Positions 1 through 10,934 of a DNA stretch of 64,000 nucleotides are shown here, one piece after another. Source of the stretch: Codonopsis lanceolata. Lineage: Eukaryota > Streptophyta > Magnoliopsida > Asterales > Campanulaceae. Position 1 is the stretch's first letter. Every line of letters begins with the position of its first letter. The position numbers were made by a program, and so were the translations under genes. Below the pieces are notes generated by a model. The model made no database searches. It was not told the origin of the DNA and saw nothing but the letters and a program-made list of their open reading frames with translations. The stretch spans positions 90,516,295 to 90,580,294 of the forward strand of contig CM028378.1 of assembly GCA_013146195.2 (NCBI GenBank), read 5' to 3'.

Positions 1-429
1 GGGCCGACGGTTGTCTCCATGTGAATAGTGGTGTCTACCACCATCTCCTCGGCCAAACAAACCCTCACCTCGACACCCCTCCAAGCAGGGTCGCGAGGTG
101 CAGACTCAGCTTCGTCATCACTTAAGTCATCGCCCCTAGACTCGGCTAAGTTAGTGTCCTCGGCATCAGGATTGGCCGAAACCTCGGTAGTAACCTCGGC
201 GAGAGGGCGGGCCGCACCCTGATAAGGTACTAGGGCACGAGAAAGATCCTCGGCCCAAGGAGACACATCCGAATATTCTACCGGCCGAAGCCTCGGACGC
301 TAGGAAGGGAAGAAAGGACTCTAAGCGAAACGGTATACGAATTACCCTATTCCAGTAATCTATCAGCTCCATGGAGGAACTGCTAGAAGAAGAGGAAGAA
401 AAAATGGGAAAGGGGATTCTACGAGACAT
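1..429 (-). pseudogene. possible antisense extra ORF of a Tat-type gypsy element, partial
   Basis: Read on the minus strand, an ATG at 429 opens a reading frame with a serine run followed by a non-repetitive stretch. Near position 310 the coherent frame appears to shift, and continues as an acidic segment (residues such as DLSDDEAES) to the window edge. The function is unknown. The plus-strand features that follow (minisatellite, purine tract, LTR with TATA box) indicate a plus-strand retroelement, so this frame would be antisense. Known background: Tat-lineage gypsy elements of plants can carry extra ORFs, some antisense, between pol and the 3' LTR. The assignment is inference; it could also be gag of a separate minus-strand element. 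It is cut by the window start. Confidence 0.35.
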
Positions 430-1089
430 ACCCTAAAAAACAAGTGAAAGGAAGGAAAAAATCGTACCAAAAGAGTTAGCCGGAAAGAACGTCGGAGAAA
501 TCAACAAAAGAAGCAGAAACACGCTTGAAAAAGCCAAAAGAAGTCGGAAAATTAAAAAGACAGAAGAAACAAACACCCCGGACAAAGTAGCAGGCCGGAA
601 AAATACAAAACGGTGACAGTAAAGGCCACCCGGAAAAAGAAAACGTGGAAAATGGAAAGGAGAAGTTCACTTACGGGCTCCAGGTAAAATAGGACTCAAC
701 GGAGGGGAACAGTCGGAGAGATCGCCAGAAATCGCCTAGAAGCACAGTGAATGGAAACAGTGAAGTGAAAAGTGAAAACGGTGAAAGTGAAAAGAAAATA
801 AAAAAGCTCTTATACCCCTACAACGACGTCGCATTAAGGCGGGGTCCCTAAATCCACCGGGTCGACCCGCGTGTTTTTACTTGAGCAAAACCTGAAACGA
901 CACCGTATGACATTGATTTCTCTGGATCCGGGAAGAAAGGGCGGCATTAAAAGCATTCCGAAATTCGAAAAGCCGCCCAAAACAAAAATCAAGAAGCCGC
1001 CAAAACTTGCATTTAATGATGTGACAGCCCGAAAAGACGAATCGTCCTGATTAGACGGATACCCAAAAAACGCCCCATAAACTTCCATC
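430..1089. other. 3' untranslated DNA of the gypsy element, no gene seen
   Basis: Purine-rich, low-complexity sequence (many gaaa and ggaaa runs around 440-800) leads into the minisatellite. The short ORFs here show no recognisable domain. The position between the antisense frame and the tandem repeat fits the long 3' untranslated region of Tat-type gypsy elements. Confidence 0.45.
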
Positions 1090-1281
1090 AACCTCGACTT
1101 GAATCTCGAAGTCAACCTCGGCACTAAGCTCGGCGTCAACCTCGACTTGAATCTCGAAGTCAACCTCAGCACTAAGCTCGGCATCAACCTCGACTTGAAT
1201 CTCAAAGTCAACCTCGGCACTAAGCTCGGCATCAACCTCGACTTGAATCTCGGAGTCAACCTCGGCACTAAGCTCGGCACC
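1090..1281. repeat. minisatellite, four 48 bp units
   Basis: Four head-to-tail units begin at 1090, 1138, 1186 and 1234, each opening with aacctcgact and containing cggcactaagctcgg. Units differ by a few substitutions only. The 48 bp period is a multiple of three and lacks stops, so it creates open frames on both strands that are artefacts. Its place just upstream of a purine tract and LTR fits the variable tandem repeats known in the 3' untranslated region of Ogre/Tat gypsy elements. Confidence 0.97.
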
Positions 1282-1323
1282 AAACAAAGAGAATACTTCT
1301 TGGCCTTACGGCATCGAGCGGCC

Positions 1324-1336
1324 AAGAAGTAGGGGG
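1324..1336 (+). promoter_or_regulatory. putative polypurine tract
   Basis: The tract aagaagtaggggg lies four bases before the proposed LTR start at 1341. This is where a plus-strand retroelement primes second-strand DNA synthesis. The four-base gap to the LTR is slightly unusual. Confidence 0.45.
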
Positions 1337-1340
1337 CCAC

Positions 1341-2010
1341 TGAAAGGATTAAACCGAGGAAATGATCCTCGGCATAGTAACGGGCCCCACTTAGCCGCTA
1401 GTAGCAAAACCATAGAAACTTGCATCCCTGAGATAAACACGAGTTTGCCGGAGCCGAGTAACAGGCAACCCACGGCTTCCAACACCCTTGGCCTCGGCTA
1501 GTCATAGCGATTTCCAATGCCCTCGGCCTCGCCCACTAAAGTGATCCCCAGTACCCTCGGCCTCGGCGTTAGATCAATCAGTACCCAGCCTGACAAAGAA
1601 GCTTCCCTAGGCCCGATAAAACCGCTACACGCAACCACCAACCCCCTGACAAACGCTCAGCCCACTTATTTCTGAGCAGCCGCCACGTCATCAGGAAGAT
1701 CAGGTATAAATAGAAGACACTCATTTATTGTAAAGGTAAGTTATTTATGAGATATCAAAACTCCCTTATCACAACCCCTTATCAAACCACATATTATCAT
1801 GGCACATTTATTACTTGTCTTTATACCGGACCTCTTACTCTTACGCCGGAGGGTTCTAGTCGGGCCACCCCGACTCCTTAATGGTGTTTGTTTGTTTGTA
1901 TTATGCAGTTAGCAAGGAAGCCAACGGAGGATGAAACTGTGGAACCCACATCATCCCTGATCCTGACGTGGACAACAAGACAAGGTCACCACCAAAATAG
2001 CGTGATCACA
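1341..2010 (+). mobile_element. 3' LTR of a Tat-type Ty3/gypsy element
   Basis: The segment starts with TGAAAGG after a purine tract and ends near gatcaca at 2010, giving TG...CA ends. A TATA box (tataaatag, 1705-1713) sits in a promoter-like setting. Short cctcggc motifs recur through its first part. The right edge abuts a repeat whose second copy (from about 4425) has different upstream sequence, which supports a boundary near 2005-2010. No coding domain of the element lies in the window, so the lineage call rests on layout only. The other LTR lies outside the window, so LTR identity could not be checked. Confidence 0.5.
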
Positions 2011-2256
2011 GTCAATTACTTTTTCTTAATGGTGTGTCTTGTAAAAAAGGAGTATAATTTAGAAATAACAAATATATTGCTCAACTTCAAATAACAAGTA
2101 ATTAATTAATAAGCAATTTTGTCCAAGCCTATATAAGTTAAAAGTAATAACTAATAATGTGGTAGATAAGTAAAAAATGTAGTGTAAATAGCATTTCACT
2201 AAAAAAATCATTAACAACACGTGCAACATGCGTGCAACACGCATGCACTTGACTAG
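2008..2256 (+). mobile_element. Helitron-like 3' terminal segment, copy A
   Basis: This segment is nearly the same as 4425-4662. It ends in a perfect 8 bp stem hairpin (catgcgtg 2227-2234, cacgcatg 2238-2245, loop caa) followed 7 bases later by CTAG (2253-2256) and then T. A hairpin shortly before a CTRR terminus, inserted between A and T, is the known 3' end of Helitrons. The first part, to about 2053, looks like the right end of a Stowaway-type MITE fused to it. No 5' terminus was identified for this copy. Confidence 0.6.
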
Positions 2257-2405
2257 TACTATAAAACCTCTACAAATTATCCCCCACAAACCTCGATCGA
2301 CAACTACACAAAACAATATCAACACTAGAAATGACCTTCCCGTAGGTTACAGACCCAATTACAGCTTGTAATATATCTTTCCCCAGTGACGAATGTTCCG
2401 AAGCT

Positions 2406-3907
2406 ATGAATTACCTTTGGTTTACATATGACGGCTACAATAAAACTCTAGGGACCCAGCAGAAACTTGGTGCACCAATGGTGTGGATCGGTAACTACGT
2501 TGCAGCGGCATCTCTTGCCTGCTTCCTTGCAATAGCGGTTGATACCTTCCTTGGTTTACGCAACAGAACATTCTGGTTTCCTTGTAAATTTTTCACTCTC
2601 AATGCTGCTACCTCACGTTGTTAGCTGTGGCAATGAAGCTACCAGTCGATCTAAGTAATTCAATGGATGGCAATACGGATTAACTAGAAAAACATAGCAG
2701 CACCATTTTTATATGTGTTCTAATGACTAAATTTATGCCTTCACTTGGAGCCATGGATGATAAGGAAATTCTCTTGAATTTAGATGCCTTGGTAATTCTT
2801 GTGATCACCGTACTTGTGAATGTTTTCATTCAATTACGCACAAGTGCAATCGGTTACTTTCAACCTAGAAAGGTAAGGGGCATCACTGGTTGGAATTATA
2901 GTCATGAGCATGTTATAGTTATTGTCTGCATGTTTATGTTGCGTGTAGTATTGAGTGTCATAGCTTTATCAATTCCTACATTAAGGAAGATTCTACAAGT
3001 GAAGTATGCCAAGATACACAAAGTAGAGTTGAAAAAAATATGGAACAGTTACAGTTCAGAAACTGAAAGAAAATACTGGAAGACGGCAAGAACTGGAAGC
3101 CCTCAGTTTGTCATCTCCTGTTCACCAATCTGTTTTGCTTCAGGGACAATTAGTCTTCTGGTTGCTCTCGCTTTACTGATACACGAGTATAATTTTGGCT
3201 TCTGGGTTCGGGACTTCTCTTCCAACTATAAGGATTCAACCTTCCTAATTTATGTGGTTCAAACTGCTGGTGTGGTAGTAGGTACCATTGCCCCAACATT
3301 CAGATGCTTCACTGTTGCAATTTCCAATTGCTCAAACAAAGGCATAAACCACAAAACAAATGTATTCAACATAGAGACTTATTGGATCCAAACGTTGTTA
3401 GAGTGCAAAGAGAGCTCTCTTTCATTACAGATTCAAGACCAAAGTTTCCAAAAAAAATCCTGAACACAATAGGTCTAATCCTGGACTTCTTCATAGTCAT
3501 TCAGAAGGTCATCGTGGTAGCAAGCAAAGTTGTTCACTGCATTTATAATTTCTTTGTTAAGTTGTCCCTTTCTTGTCGCTATTGCATCAAAGAAACAGAA
3601 GCTCATGTCCCAAACAGGTGGCTCAGAAAATCAAATGAGACCGGAAGCTGAATCTGGAAGAGAGCTGGATCTTCACCCTTATGTTTTGCTGCTTGAAGGT
3701 GAGGAAGAGCTATCTGCGAAAACCTTGAAGAACATCTCAGATTCCTTGAATCGCATAATTGAGAAGGCTAAGGCCTAGCAGCCAAGAAATCTAAAGGAAC
3801 TTTTAAAGAAGTCTCAAGGCTTCAATGGAGTGGCCTTGTTCAGCAGCAATCAAGTTCTACCTCTACATTCTGAAGAATCTCCGAATTGTTGGAGTCACGT
3901 TACATAA
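2406..3907 (+). pseudogene. plant multi-pass membrane protein of unknown function, broken
   Basis: Frames can be followed through one continuous gene-like stretch with about six hydrophobic segments, for example near residues WIGNYVAAASLACFLAIAV, LVILVITVLVNVFIQL and FLIYVVQTAGVVVGTI. It resembles, from memory, an uncharacterised plant membrane-protein family with a WFPCKFF motif near the N-terminus and a conserved HSEE...PNCW stretch near the C-terminus; both are visible here. Breaks: a frameshift near 2610, an in-frame TAA at 2681-2683, a frameshift in an A-run near 3450, a return to the earlier frame near 3600, and a TAG at 3776-3778, after which the same frame still reads family-like sequence to a TAA at 3905-3907. 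No intron is needed. The true start is uncertain. No function is claimed. It lies between the two copies of the Helitron-like repeat. Confidence 0.75.
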
Positions 3908-4232
3908 TAAAAAACTAATATATAAAAAATTTCAAACGAATATTAAGGAAACGTGGGATCATTATTTACTTAAATTAAAAAAAAAGAATTAGATGAATGA
4001 CCGGTTATAATTTTTAAAAAAATTATCCAATCGTTAAATCATATTTTGATACCATATAGTAAAGCTTTGTACATTTTGCCTACCATAACAATTGATTCTA
4101 AATATTAACTATGAATAGATTAACTGATAATCAATTCAAAATCAACCATATTATTATTATTGAATTTATGTTAATACAAAATAATGTTTAAATCAAATTA
4201 ATAGTTTATTATATTAACGAAGTATCACATAA
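3908..4232. other. AT-rich intergenic DNA, nothing recognised
   Basis: Very AT-rich sequence with several A and T runs. I see no ORF, repeat or motif that can be named. Confidence 0.6.
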
Positions 4233-4468
4233 TCCCTTCGTTTTAAAATAATTTTCTTCCTTTTCTTTTCTTTTCTGTTCTAAAATAATTGTCTTATTTC
4301 ATAACTTTCCTTTTAAAAAAACATTTTTACTACTTTACCCTTACTTTTTCTACCTACTTCAATTGTAACCACACACACAAGGGCATTAAAGAAAAAAATC
4401 ACACATTACACCAATATTTACAATACAGTCAATTATTTTTTCTTAACGGTGTGTCTGGTAAAAAAGTA
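4233..4468. mobile_element. eroded Stowaway-like MITE
   Basis: The left part (cccttcgttttaaaataat, then attgtcttatttcataactttcc) follows the plan of the intact Stowaway element at 41967-42225, including the central caatatt...agtcaatt...tttttcttaa block. The right end (aaaaaagtagta) is a degraded version of the usual ggagggagta. The element grades directly into the Helitron-like tail, copy B. Confidence 0.55.
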
Positions 4469-4662
4469 GTATAATTTAGAAATAACAAATATATTGCTCA
4501 ACTTCAAATAACAAGTAATTAATTAATAAGCAGTTTTGTCCAAGTCTACATAAGTTAAAAGTAATAACTAATAATATGGTAGATAAGTAAAAAATGTAGT
4601 GAAAATAGCATTTCACTAAAAAAAATCATTAACAACACGTGCAACGCACGTGAACTTGACTA
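4425..4662 (+). mobile_element. Helitron-like 3' terminal segment, copy B
   Basis: Direct repeat of 2008-2256 with few differences. It ends with a perfect 7 bp stem hairpin (cacgtgc 4636-4642, gcacgtg 4646-4652) and the degraded terminus CTAC instead of CTAG. The hairpin is the same as that at 33575-33591, so both belong to one Helitron family. The leading part overlaps the Stowaway-like element. Confidence 0.55.
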
Positions 4663-4724
4663 CTTAACCCCCAAAGTCTACCATGTTTTTATTTAACTAG
4701 TAAAATACACTTTTGGGGGTAAAA

Positions 4725-6341
4725 TGTAACACCCGAGAATTTTCAAACCATAGTTGTTAATAATTTTGTGAATGTATATATGTGATAAAATGTTGAATAT
4801 GCATTTTGGTTGAATTTGGACATGCTAGTATGTTTTTAGACCAAGTTGCATATCATTGAACTATGGTAAGTTGAAATCGGACAAGTCGACCGTGTTGTGA
4901 TGCCTATTTTGTAGGAATGTTTCTGGAGAGAAGGTGGTCGCATTCTAAGGAACAAGGAGACCGCGTTGTAGAGGAAGGTTGTCGCATTACAATGAGTAAA
5001 ACGACCGCGTCTTGGGCAAAAAACAGTGTGTCGAACTCAGGTTGAAAAACGGTTGCGTTGTGTATGGAAAAGCGACCGCGTTGTTTAGAAAGTGGTCATG
5101 TTGAAGGGATAAGGCGACCGCGTCCGTCGCGTTATTTTGGAACTCAACAATCTGTCATCGATGCAGTTGCATCTCTTAGGGGAAGGCAACCACTTTGTTC
5201 CTTGTTTCAATAAAGTCCTTTTAAGTCATTTAACAATTCTCTCTAACAAAACCCAACTTTAGACCCTTATTAAGTCTAATATTCTTAGACACAAAACACC
5301 TACTACTACAGCTATTGAAGGTGAGAATGGAAAAGATGGGTTTCTATGGTGTTTGAGCTAGGATTTGAAGGACTAACCCCCCATATATTTTGCACTTGAC
5401 GCCTTTATATTAAAGTTATTCCTCTCACCAAGAGCTAGCTTTTGACCGATTCAACTTTGTTTTCATCTACGTCTTGAGTCCTCTACTTCTAGGTAGGGGC
5501 ATTCTTACTTATGTATGTTTGTCATTCATGAATTATTGCTTATTGGAAGTAATAATTGAGCAATTATGTTATCTTTATGTTGGAATATGTCTAAATGTGT
5601 ATTTGAGTTTTGCATGAGTTTCTTGAATGATTTCTTGGTATAATTATGGTGAAATTGATGTTATTGAGTAGTCCACATGTTGTGTTTAAATCCTAAGTTT
5701 AGTTGGACATTATTATGTTAATATTTGGTTATGTGATGGAATACATTGGGTATTTGATCTTGAACAACATGGAACATTGTTAATAGTCTATTAGAAGGTA
5801 ACAATGGTTTTACTTCATAAACCATTGTATCCTAATTGTGCGGTGTGTGATAACGAGAATTTGAGAACAAGTTGAACAATTTTGAATGAGAAGTACCTTG
5901 GGCACATTGAAATAAAGTGGTTAATAAGTGAACAAATGTATCCATTGGGCGTCAAACGTCACCTCTAACTTGGTCACGGGGCGGAGAGCAATGCAGGTTA
6001 GCAGCAGAGTTTGATTTGACCTAAACCAATTAGTCACGGCCATGACTGAGGTTAAGGTTACCCCTGTTTGGTTAATAGTTTTTTCGTCACTACTATTCAG
6101 GGTTGTAGGGACCCTACCCCGTGATTGACTGTTCCCGGGATTTTTTGTTTATTATGATCGTGATCTAGACAACAAGGGGAGTTTGGGGATTGAGGTGGAT
6201 TGGAGATGTATCTCAATCTTGTATACTTCCTTCGTTGAATAATTTGGTCATATGTGATTACTCTTATGTGATATGTGAAGGTTATATCGTTGTATGCATC
6301 GCTAATTATCATAGCATGTCTCTTGTTGCATTCACGCATGA
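4725..6341 (+). mobile_element. Ty3/gypsy LTR, left part, interrupted by CACTA
   Basis: The segment begins with TGTAACACCCG, the typical start of long LTRs of Tekay/Del-type chromoviruses. It contains the repeated GC-rich gaccgcgt motifs often seen inside such LTRs. It is broken at 6341 by the CACTA element and resumes at 16799. No gag-pol domain is seen with it, so it is probably a solo LTR or fragment. Short ORFs inside are not genes. Confidence 0.55.
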
Positions 6342-6363
6342 CACTACAAGAAAACAGGGCAAC
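6342..6363 (+). repeat. CACTA left terminal inverted repeat
   Basis: Starts CACTACAAG and matches the reverse complement of 16774-16795 at all 22 positions. Beyond it the two ends diverge (agcaacgg versus tgcaacag). Confidence 0.95.
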
Positions 6364-6852
6364 AGCAACGGAAAATTCCGTTGCAAAAAATGAAATTCCG
6401 TTACAATTAGGTGATTGAAACGGAAAAAGTTCGTTGCAAATTCCGTTTGGAAAACCCTCGTTGCAAATTTTATGCAACTGTATGTATTCCGTTGCATGAT
6501 ATTGCAACGAAAACCGAGCGTTGCAATTTCAAAATTTTCGGTTGCAAATGTGTTTCCAAGGACATTTGACGTCTGTTGCAAATAGCAACTAATTTTTTCT
6601 ATTGCATTCTTGCAACAAACTTTTTCCGTTGCATTTTTGCAACAGACTTTTTTTGTTGCATTCGTGCAACAGATTTTTTTTGTTGCATTCTTGTAACAGA
6701 CTTTTTCGTTGCATTTTTTGTTGCATTTTTGTAACAGACTTTTTCGTTGCAGTTTTGCAACAGACTTTTCCGTTACAATGTTTATATATTTTTGTTGCTA
6801 GTTCGTAATTGAAATTTTTTTTAAATTATTATTGCAACAGAAGATATCGTTG

Positions 6853-6860
<8 letters not shown>
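6364..6860. repeat. CACTA left subterminal repeat field
   Basis: Many copies of ccgttgca/tgcaacgg and ttgcaacaga in both orientations, several as runs of about 27 bp units around 6600-6780. Such arrays bind the element's own accessory protein in known CACTA elements. The short open frames here arise from the repeats. Confidence 0.85.

Positions 6861-6900
<40 letters not shown>
6856..6900. repeat. (TA)n then (CA)n microsatellite
   Basis: About 16 TA units followed by about 6 CA units, adjoining the subterminal repeats. Confidence 0.95.
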
Positions 6901-9900
6901 ATCGTACCTGAATGAACATTTCATATTTCACATTTTACAAAAAAATTAAATCTAAAATCAAACATTTAAAACAACTCAAATTTAAGCATTTCATTTAAAA
7001 GTCATTGTCGAAGTGTCGGATTACATGAAAGTGTATAGAATGTTGAGATCCTCCAAGTGATTAACAAAAGACATTGTCTAACTGTCAAACTACATATATG
7101 TTGGTGGAGGTTGTTGGGCTCTAAGTGACCGAATTTCCTCTTGCATTAGCTTGAAATCAGCTTTGATTTTTTCCATTTCCGCAGCATTGTCACCTTCAAG
7201 CTATTGAATAAGAAGAAGAAACAAATTAATTACTACAACAATTCTGTACATCCATGTACAACTACCTAATAATAGCATTGTTTTCTCTACAAATCGTGTT
7301 CTGATTATTAGGAGCTTTGTTTCACCTAATAATAACATTGCATACCAATGGATACACATCTTCGATGGGTGTTCGTGGCTTCAATGCCACACCGTGTCGC
7401 ATACCCTTTAACTTAATGTATAAGACAAGATCTTGCCAACTATCGCAATAGATACCATGTTCCCTACCATCCTTGGAATCAAGATAACTAAACGAATTAC
7501 GCATTACACGTTTTAAAATCAAAGGAAAAGGAAAGTCCACCAACATTGAAGTCATCCATCTTTGGCAATTAGAGCGTGTTCAGAAAATAATTTTAAAGGA
7601 GTACATATACCTTTACAGAAAAATATGCCCACACATTTGGCTTGCTTTTCAAGCACAGCTCTTGTACTTTTCGACCGGTAGGCTTAAAACCATCATCAGG
7701 ATCCTCACTTCTAACGCACACGCTACACAATGACCTTTTAGCTTTATAGGTGCAGCAGATCAAAGTCGAATGGACTAGCAAGAACTAACGTTCTCCTCCA
7801 AGCATCGAACCATCCACCGTGTTCCATTCCATAAAATCACTTGATTTCTAATTAAGGGGCATGGAAAAAGAGCATCAGAAAAAGAACATGTTATAAAAGT
7901 AAAAGGCCAAAATCATGTATCAAATATATCATAGTACAGAATTTGCCGAGCACCCATTCCAACTACAACCCGTGAAGTCGGGCAGATTTTTTCCGCAATT
8001 CACTCAGAATGGTGCTCCACCTAAATAACAAATTATTAAGAATATGGAAAATACAGCACGACGCACAATAATTAAAAAAAGGAGAAAGACCCCAAAAATT
8101 ACAGATCGACCACAAGCGTAAGGAAACAAGCAATGCGAAGGCAACGTGCATGGCTTACAAGAGGAATGCATCACCAAAATGGTCAAGATCTCGCCGCCGG
8201 TGTTGGCACATATTTGGGCTCATGACCATGCACCCTCAAGCGATATATGCAAGTGTGAGTTGGGCTTCCATGGTTGGAGGCGAAATCTAGCATTATCCGT
8301 CAACAACACCGAGCTGCACTCCAACACCGAAAAGTTTGTGCATTGGTTTTCTCGAGGTCATAGGTAAACTTTGTCGCAAAACCATCTTCTCACTATCGGC
8401 CCGTTGCATCAACAAAGATCAAGCACCCCCAACCATCCATAGACTCGCATTCCTTGGGAGCACTCGACTGTTGTAGGACACTCTGCTCAAAACAACATAA
8501 CACATTGTTAGCACAAGAAGAAGTGCAAATGAAATCCCTCATCCCTAATGTATCAAAACAAATGCACAATTTGCAATTGAGCTAAACATCAATTGGGGAC
8601 AATTCGAAGAATGGTAAATGTCGGCAGTGATGCGATATAACACACCTATAGTGATATCTTGAGAAACAAAATTATAACAAACTTCTCCCTCCCTCTCTAA
8701 TGAGATTTATAAATGAATGTTGATATATAAAAAGGGATGGCTAGGTGCGAGTTATCGAAGTTATAATTATACAATGATTTCTCTTCAGACTTTAATTCAA
8801 TGTATTCAATTCCATAAAGATCTCTCTCTCTCTCTCTCTCTCTCTCCCTCCTCTAAGTACATATTTATAAATAAACAGGTGACTACTTGTTAGATATTTT
8901 CTAGTATCGACCACTACTAGCAAGAGCAATTCTTAAATCATGTAATATCCTTGACACCATACCTCATGAGGATATGTCAACGTAGATGCAAATATTTTTG
9001 AAATTGACGAGGCCATAGCAACTTCACGTGCACCCAATTTATCCATTGCAATGTAAATACATTCCTCAAGTGAAGTTTTCCAACAAGAGTATTCAAGTTA
9101 TTTTGAGGAATTTACATTTTCATATTAACAAAGTATTTTCATTACTCACATAAATTAGCATCATGATGCTCTTTCGCCATTCATCGACATTGTTGTGGAC
9201 AAAGATAATCTATTAATCATTAGTTGGAGTACTAGAGACATTTATTTCATAAAGACCCATTAGTTGCATATCTTGCTTAAATTGGTGTTTCATCCTTCAC
9301 CATTTTCCTTAAATTCTCAAGGTACCCTTGTAGCATAGCATGGTTATCATTCAAAGATTCACACAGAAAATCACTTGCAAGGTCACATAGGCACCTCTAT
9401 TGGGAAACTATAACCGAATCAACAATATTCCCCCACACAGTTAGTATGTGTAAATCTGGAGTCTTAACCATTACTCTCACTAGTTTCAATAGGACTATAT
9501 GATAATGATTTACATCCAATCTGCCAATGACTCAAGTGATTGGTTCTGTAGATATGTAGATCAGTCCTACAAATAAGTGATGAATATTTGACCATTCCCC
9601 GATCGACACGTCATTTGAAGAAAATTTCGCATAGTAACAGTTGGATGTATAGCATTACTCTTCAACAAACAATGAGAAAATAAAAGATTAATAAGAACTT
9701 GCAGTTTATTTTCCTCAAAAATAATAAGATCATGCAGTTTATTTCCTCTTCCTCACACAAAAGGTCTACAAATCAACTTACACATGACACTTTATGAGGG
9801 ACTCTACTATACGAGAGCATAAAGACTTTATCTATTTCTCATGCCAAGACATGAAAATATAAGATTAATACTCCCTCCGCCCCACCCCCCAAAAAACACT

Positions 9901-9986
9901 TAATAAAATAAAAATAGTCCTCTTTCTTTATTGAAAACTCAACCTACTATTTCACGTACATTTCTGTATTAAGAAATTTCAATAAG

Positions 9987-9988
<2 letters not shown>
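6901..9988. other. CACTA interior, left, no intact gene
   Basis: Minus-strand frames at 7110-7210 (a glutamate-rich stretch), 7322-7555 and 7593-7781 are short and may be remains of a transposon or captured ORF, but I recognise no domain. A (TC)n run lies at 8821-8846. The rest is AT-rich without a clear gene. Confidence 0.5.

Positions 9989-10032
<44 letters not shown>
9989..10032. repeat. (AT)n microsatellite
   Basis: About 22 AT units. It lies at the A-rich end of the neighbouring LINE tail relic. Confidence 0.95.
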
Positions 10033-10035
<3 letters not shown>

Positions 10036-10300
10036 TCTTTTTTTATATAAATTAGAAATAAAGGAAAACAAGCTAAAGGGGGACAACCAACCTTACCCTT
10101 AAAAAGGGGGGACAAAGGAGTCTTACCTTGAAGAAAAAAAAATAGAGAAACAATGGCAATAAAATAAACCTAGATAAAAACCAAGAAATAAGTCTAATTA
10201 TTACGATAACGACTCTTCGCAGGCGCCGACCTTCTAAGGTGGGGGTTTCTAGATCAAGAGCTTCAAAGTGGGCGAGGTCATTATTATAATTTTCCTCTTC
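10033..10300 (-). mobile_element. relic of an L1 LINE 3' end
   Basis: The stretch agggggacaaccaacc...ggacaaaggagtcttacctt (about 10070-10130) matches the 3' untranslated end of the LINE at 24371-24440 (agggggacaaccagcc...ggacacaggagccttacctc). Both are in minus orientation. A/T-rich DNA follows on the tail side. No coding part is preserved. Confidence 0.55.
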
Positions 10301-10712
10301 TTAAGTCTAATACAGTAACACAACATTATGATAATATTAATAATAATTTTTAGAATTTCATAATGACAAGTAAATCATTATAAAACTATTTTTTTCGGTC
10401 GAATGGAGTCCCTGTACAAAAAGAAAAATGCTTGGACAAAAAACAATTTTCAAATCGCACTCTAACAAAAATAACAGGTCCAAAACCAAAACCATGGTTC
10501 TTCCATTATCAGCTCCAAATTCTAAAATTACTAACAATTAACATATTATAAAACCCATTTATCAACAAACAACGGAAACCATGCAAAAGCAATTAGCCTT
10601 ATTATTTTATCTTCAATACGGAATTCAAATTAAAACTGATATTTCTAAGCCAGTTTAGAATTTTAACCTACATAGTTAGAATTAGAGATTATAAGCTCAT
10701 TCAAAGTTTCTT

Positions 10713-10934
10713 TCTAAAACCATGTTGTTTAGAGTTGATTCAAACGAACTTTAGTCCATACTAATTTGGAGATCATAACACTCAAGGGCTCTGCATCTAG
10801 TACTTCAAGCTAAAACAATAGTTTCCTAAGTAGATCACCTATATCAACAAGGACTCACTTTCCAAATTACTCTACTTTGGTATGTCTATAAGATGAAAGT
10901 CATGAAACTAGTGTGAGGGCATCAAATTAGTCAA
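10713..10934. repeat. direct repeat inside CACTA, copy 1
   Basis: Nearly the same as 12769-13004: shared blocks include tgttgtttagagttgattc, caagggctctgcatctagta and tccaaattactctactttgg. The separation is about 2.06 kb. Confidence 0.9.

Noticed and set aside
834..1340. Three long overlapping ORFs (834-1340 minus, 1051-1287 minus, 1099-1332 plus) with 16-residue repeats
   Set aside because: They are generated by the 48 bp minisatellite, whose period is a multiple of three; no domain or gene context supports any of them.
6602..6808. ORF with repeated HSCNRLF-like units
   Set aside because: It is a translation of CACTA subterminal repeats.
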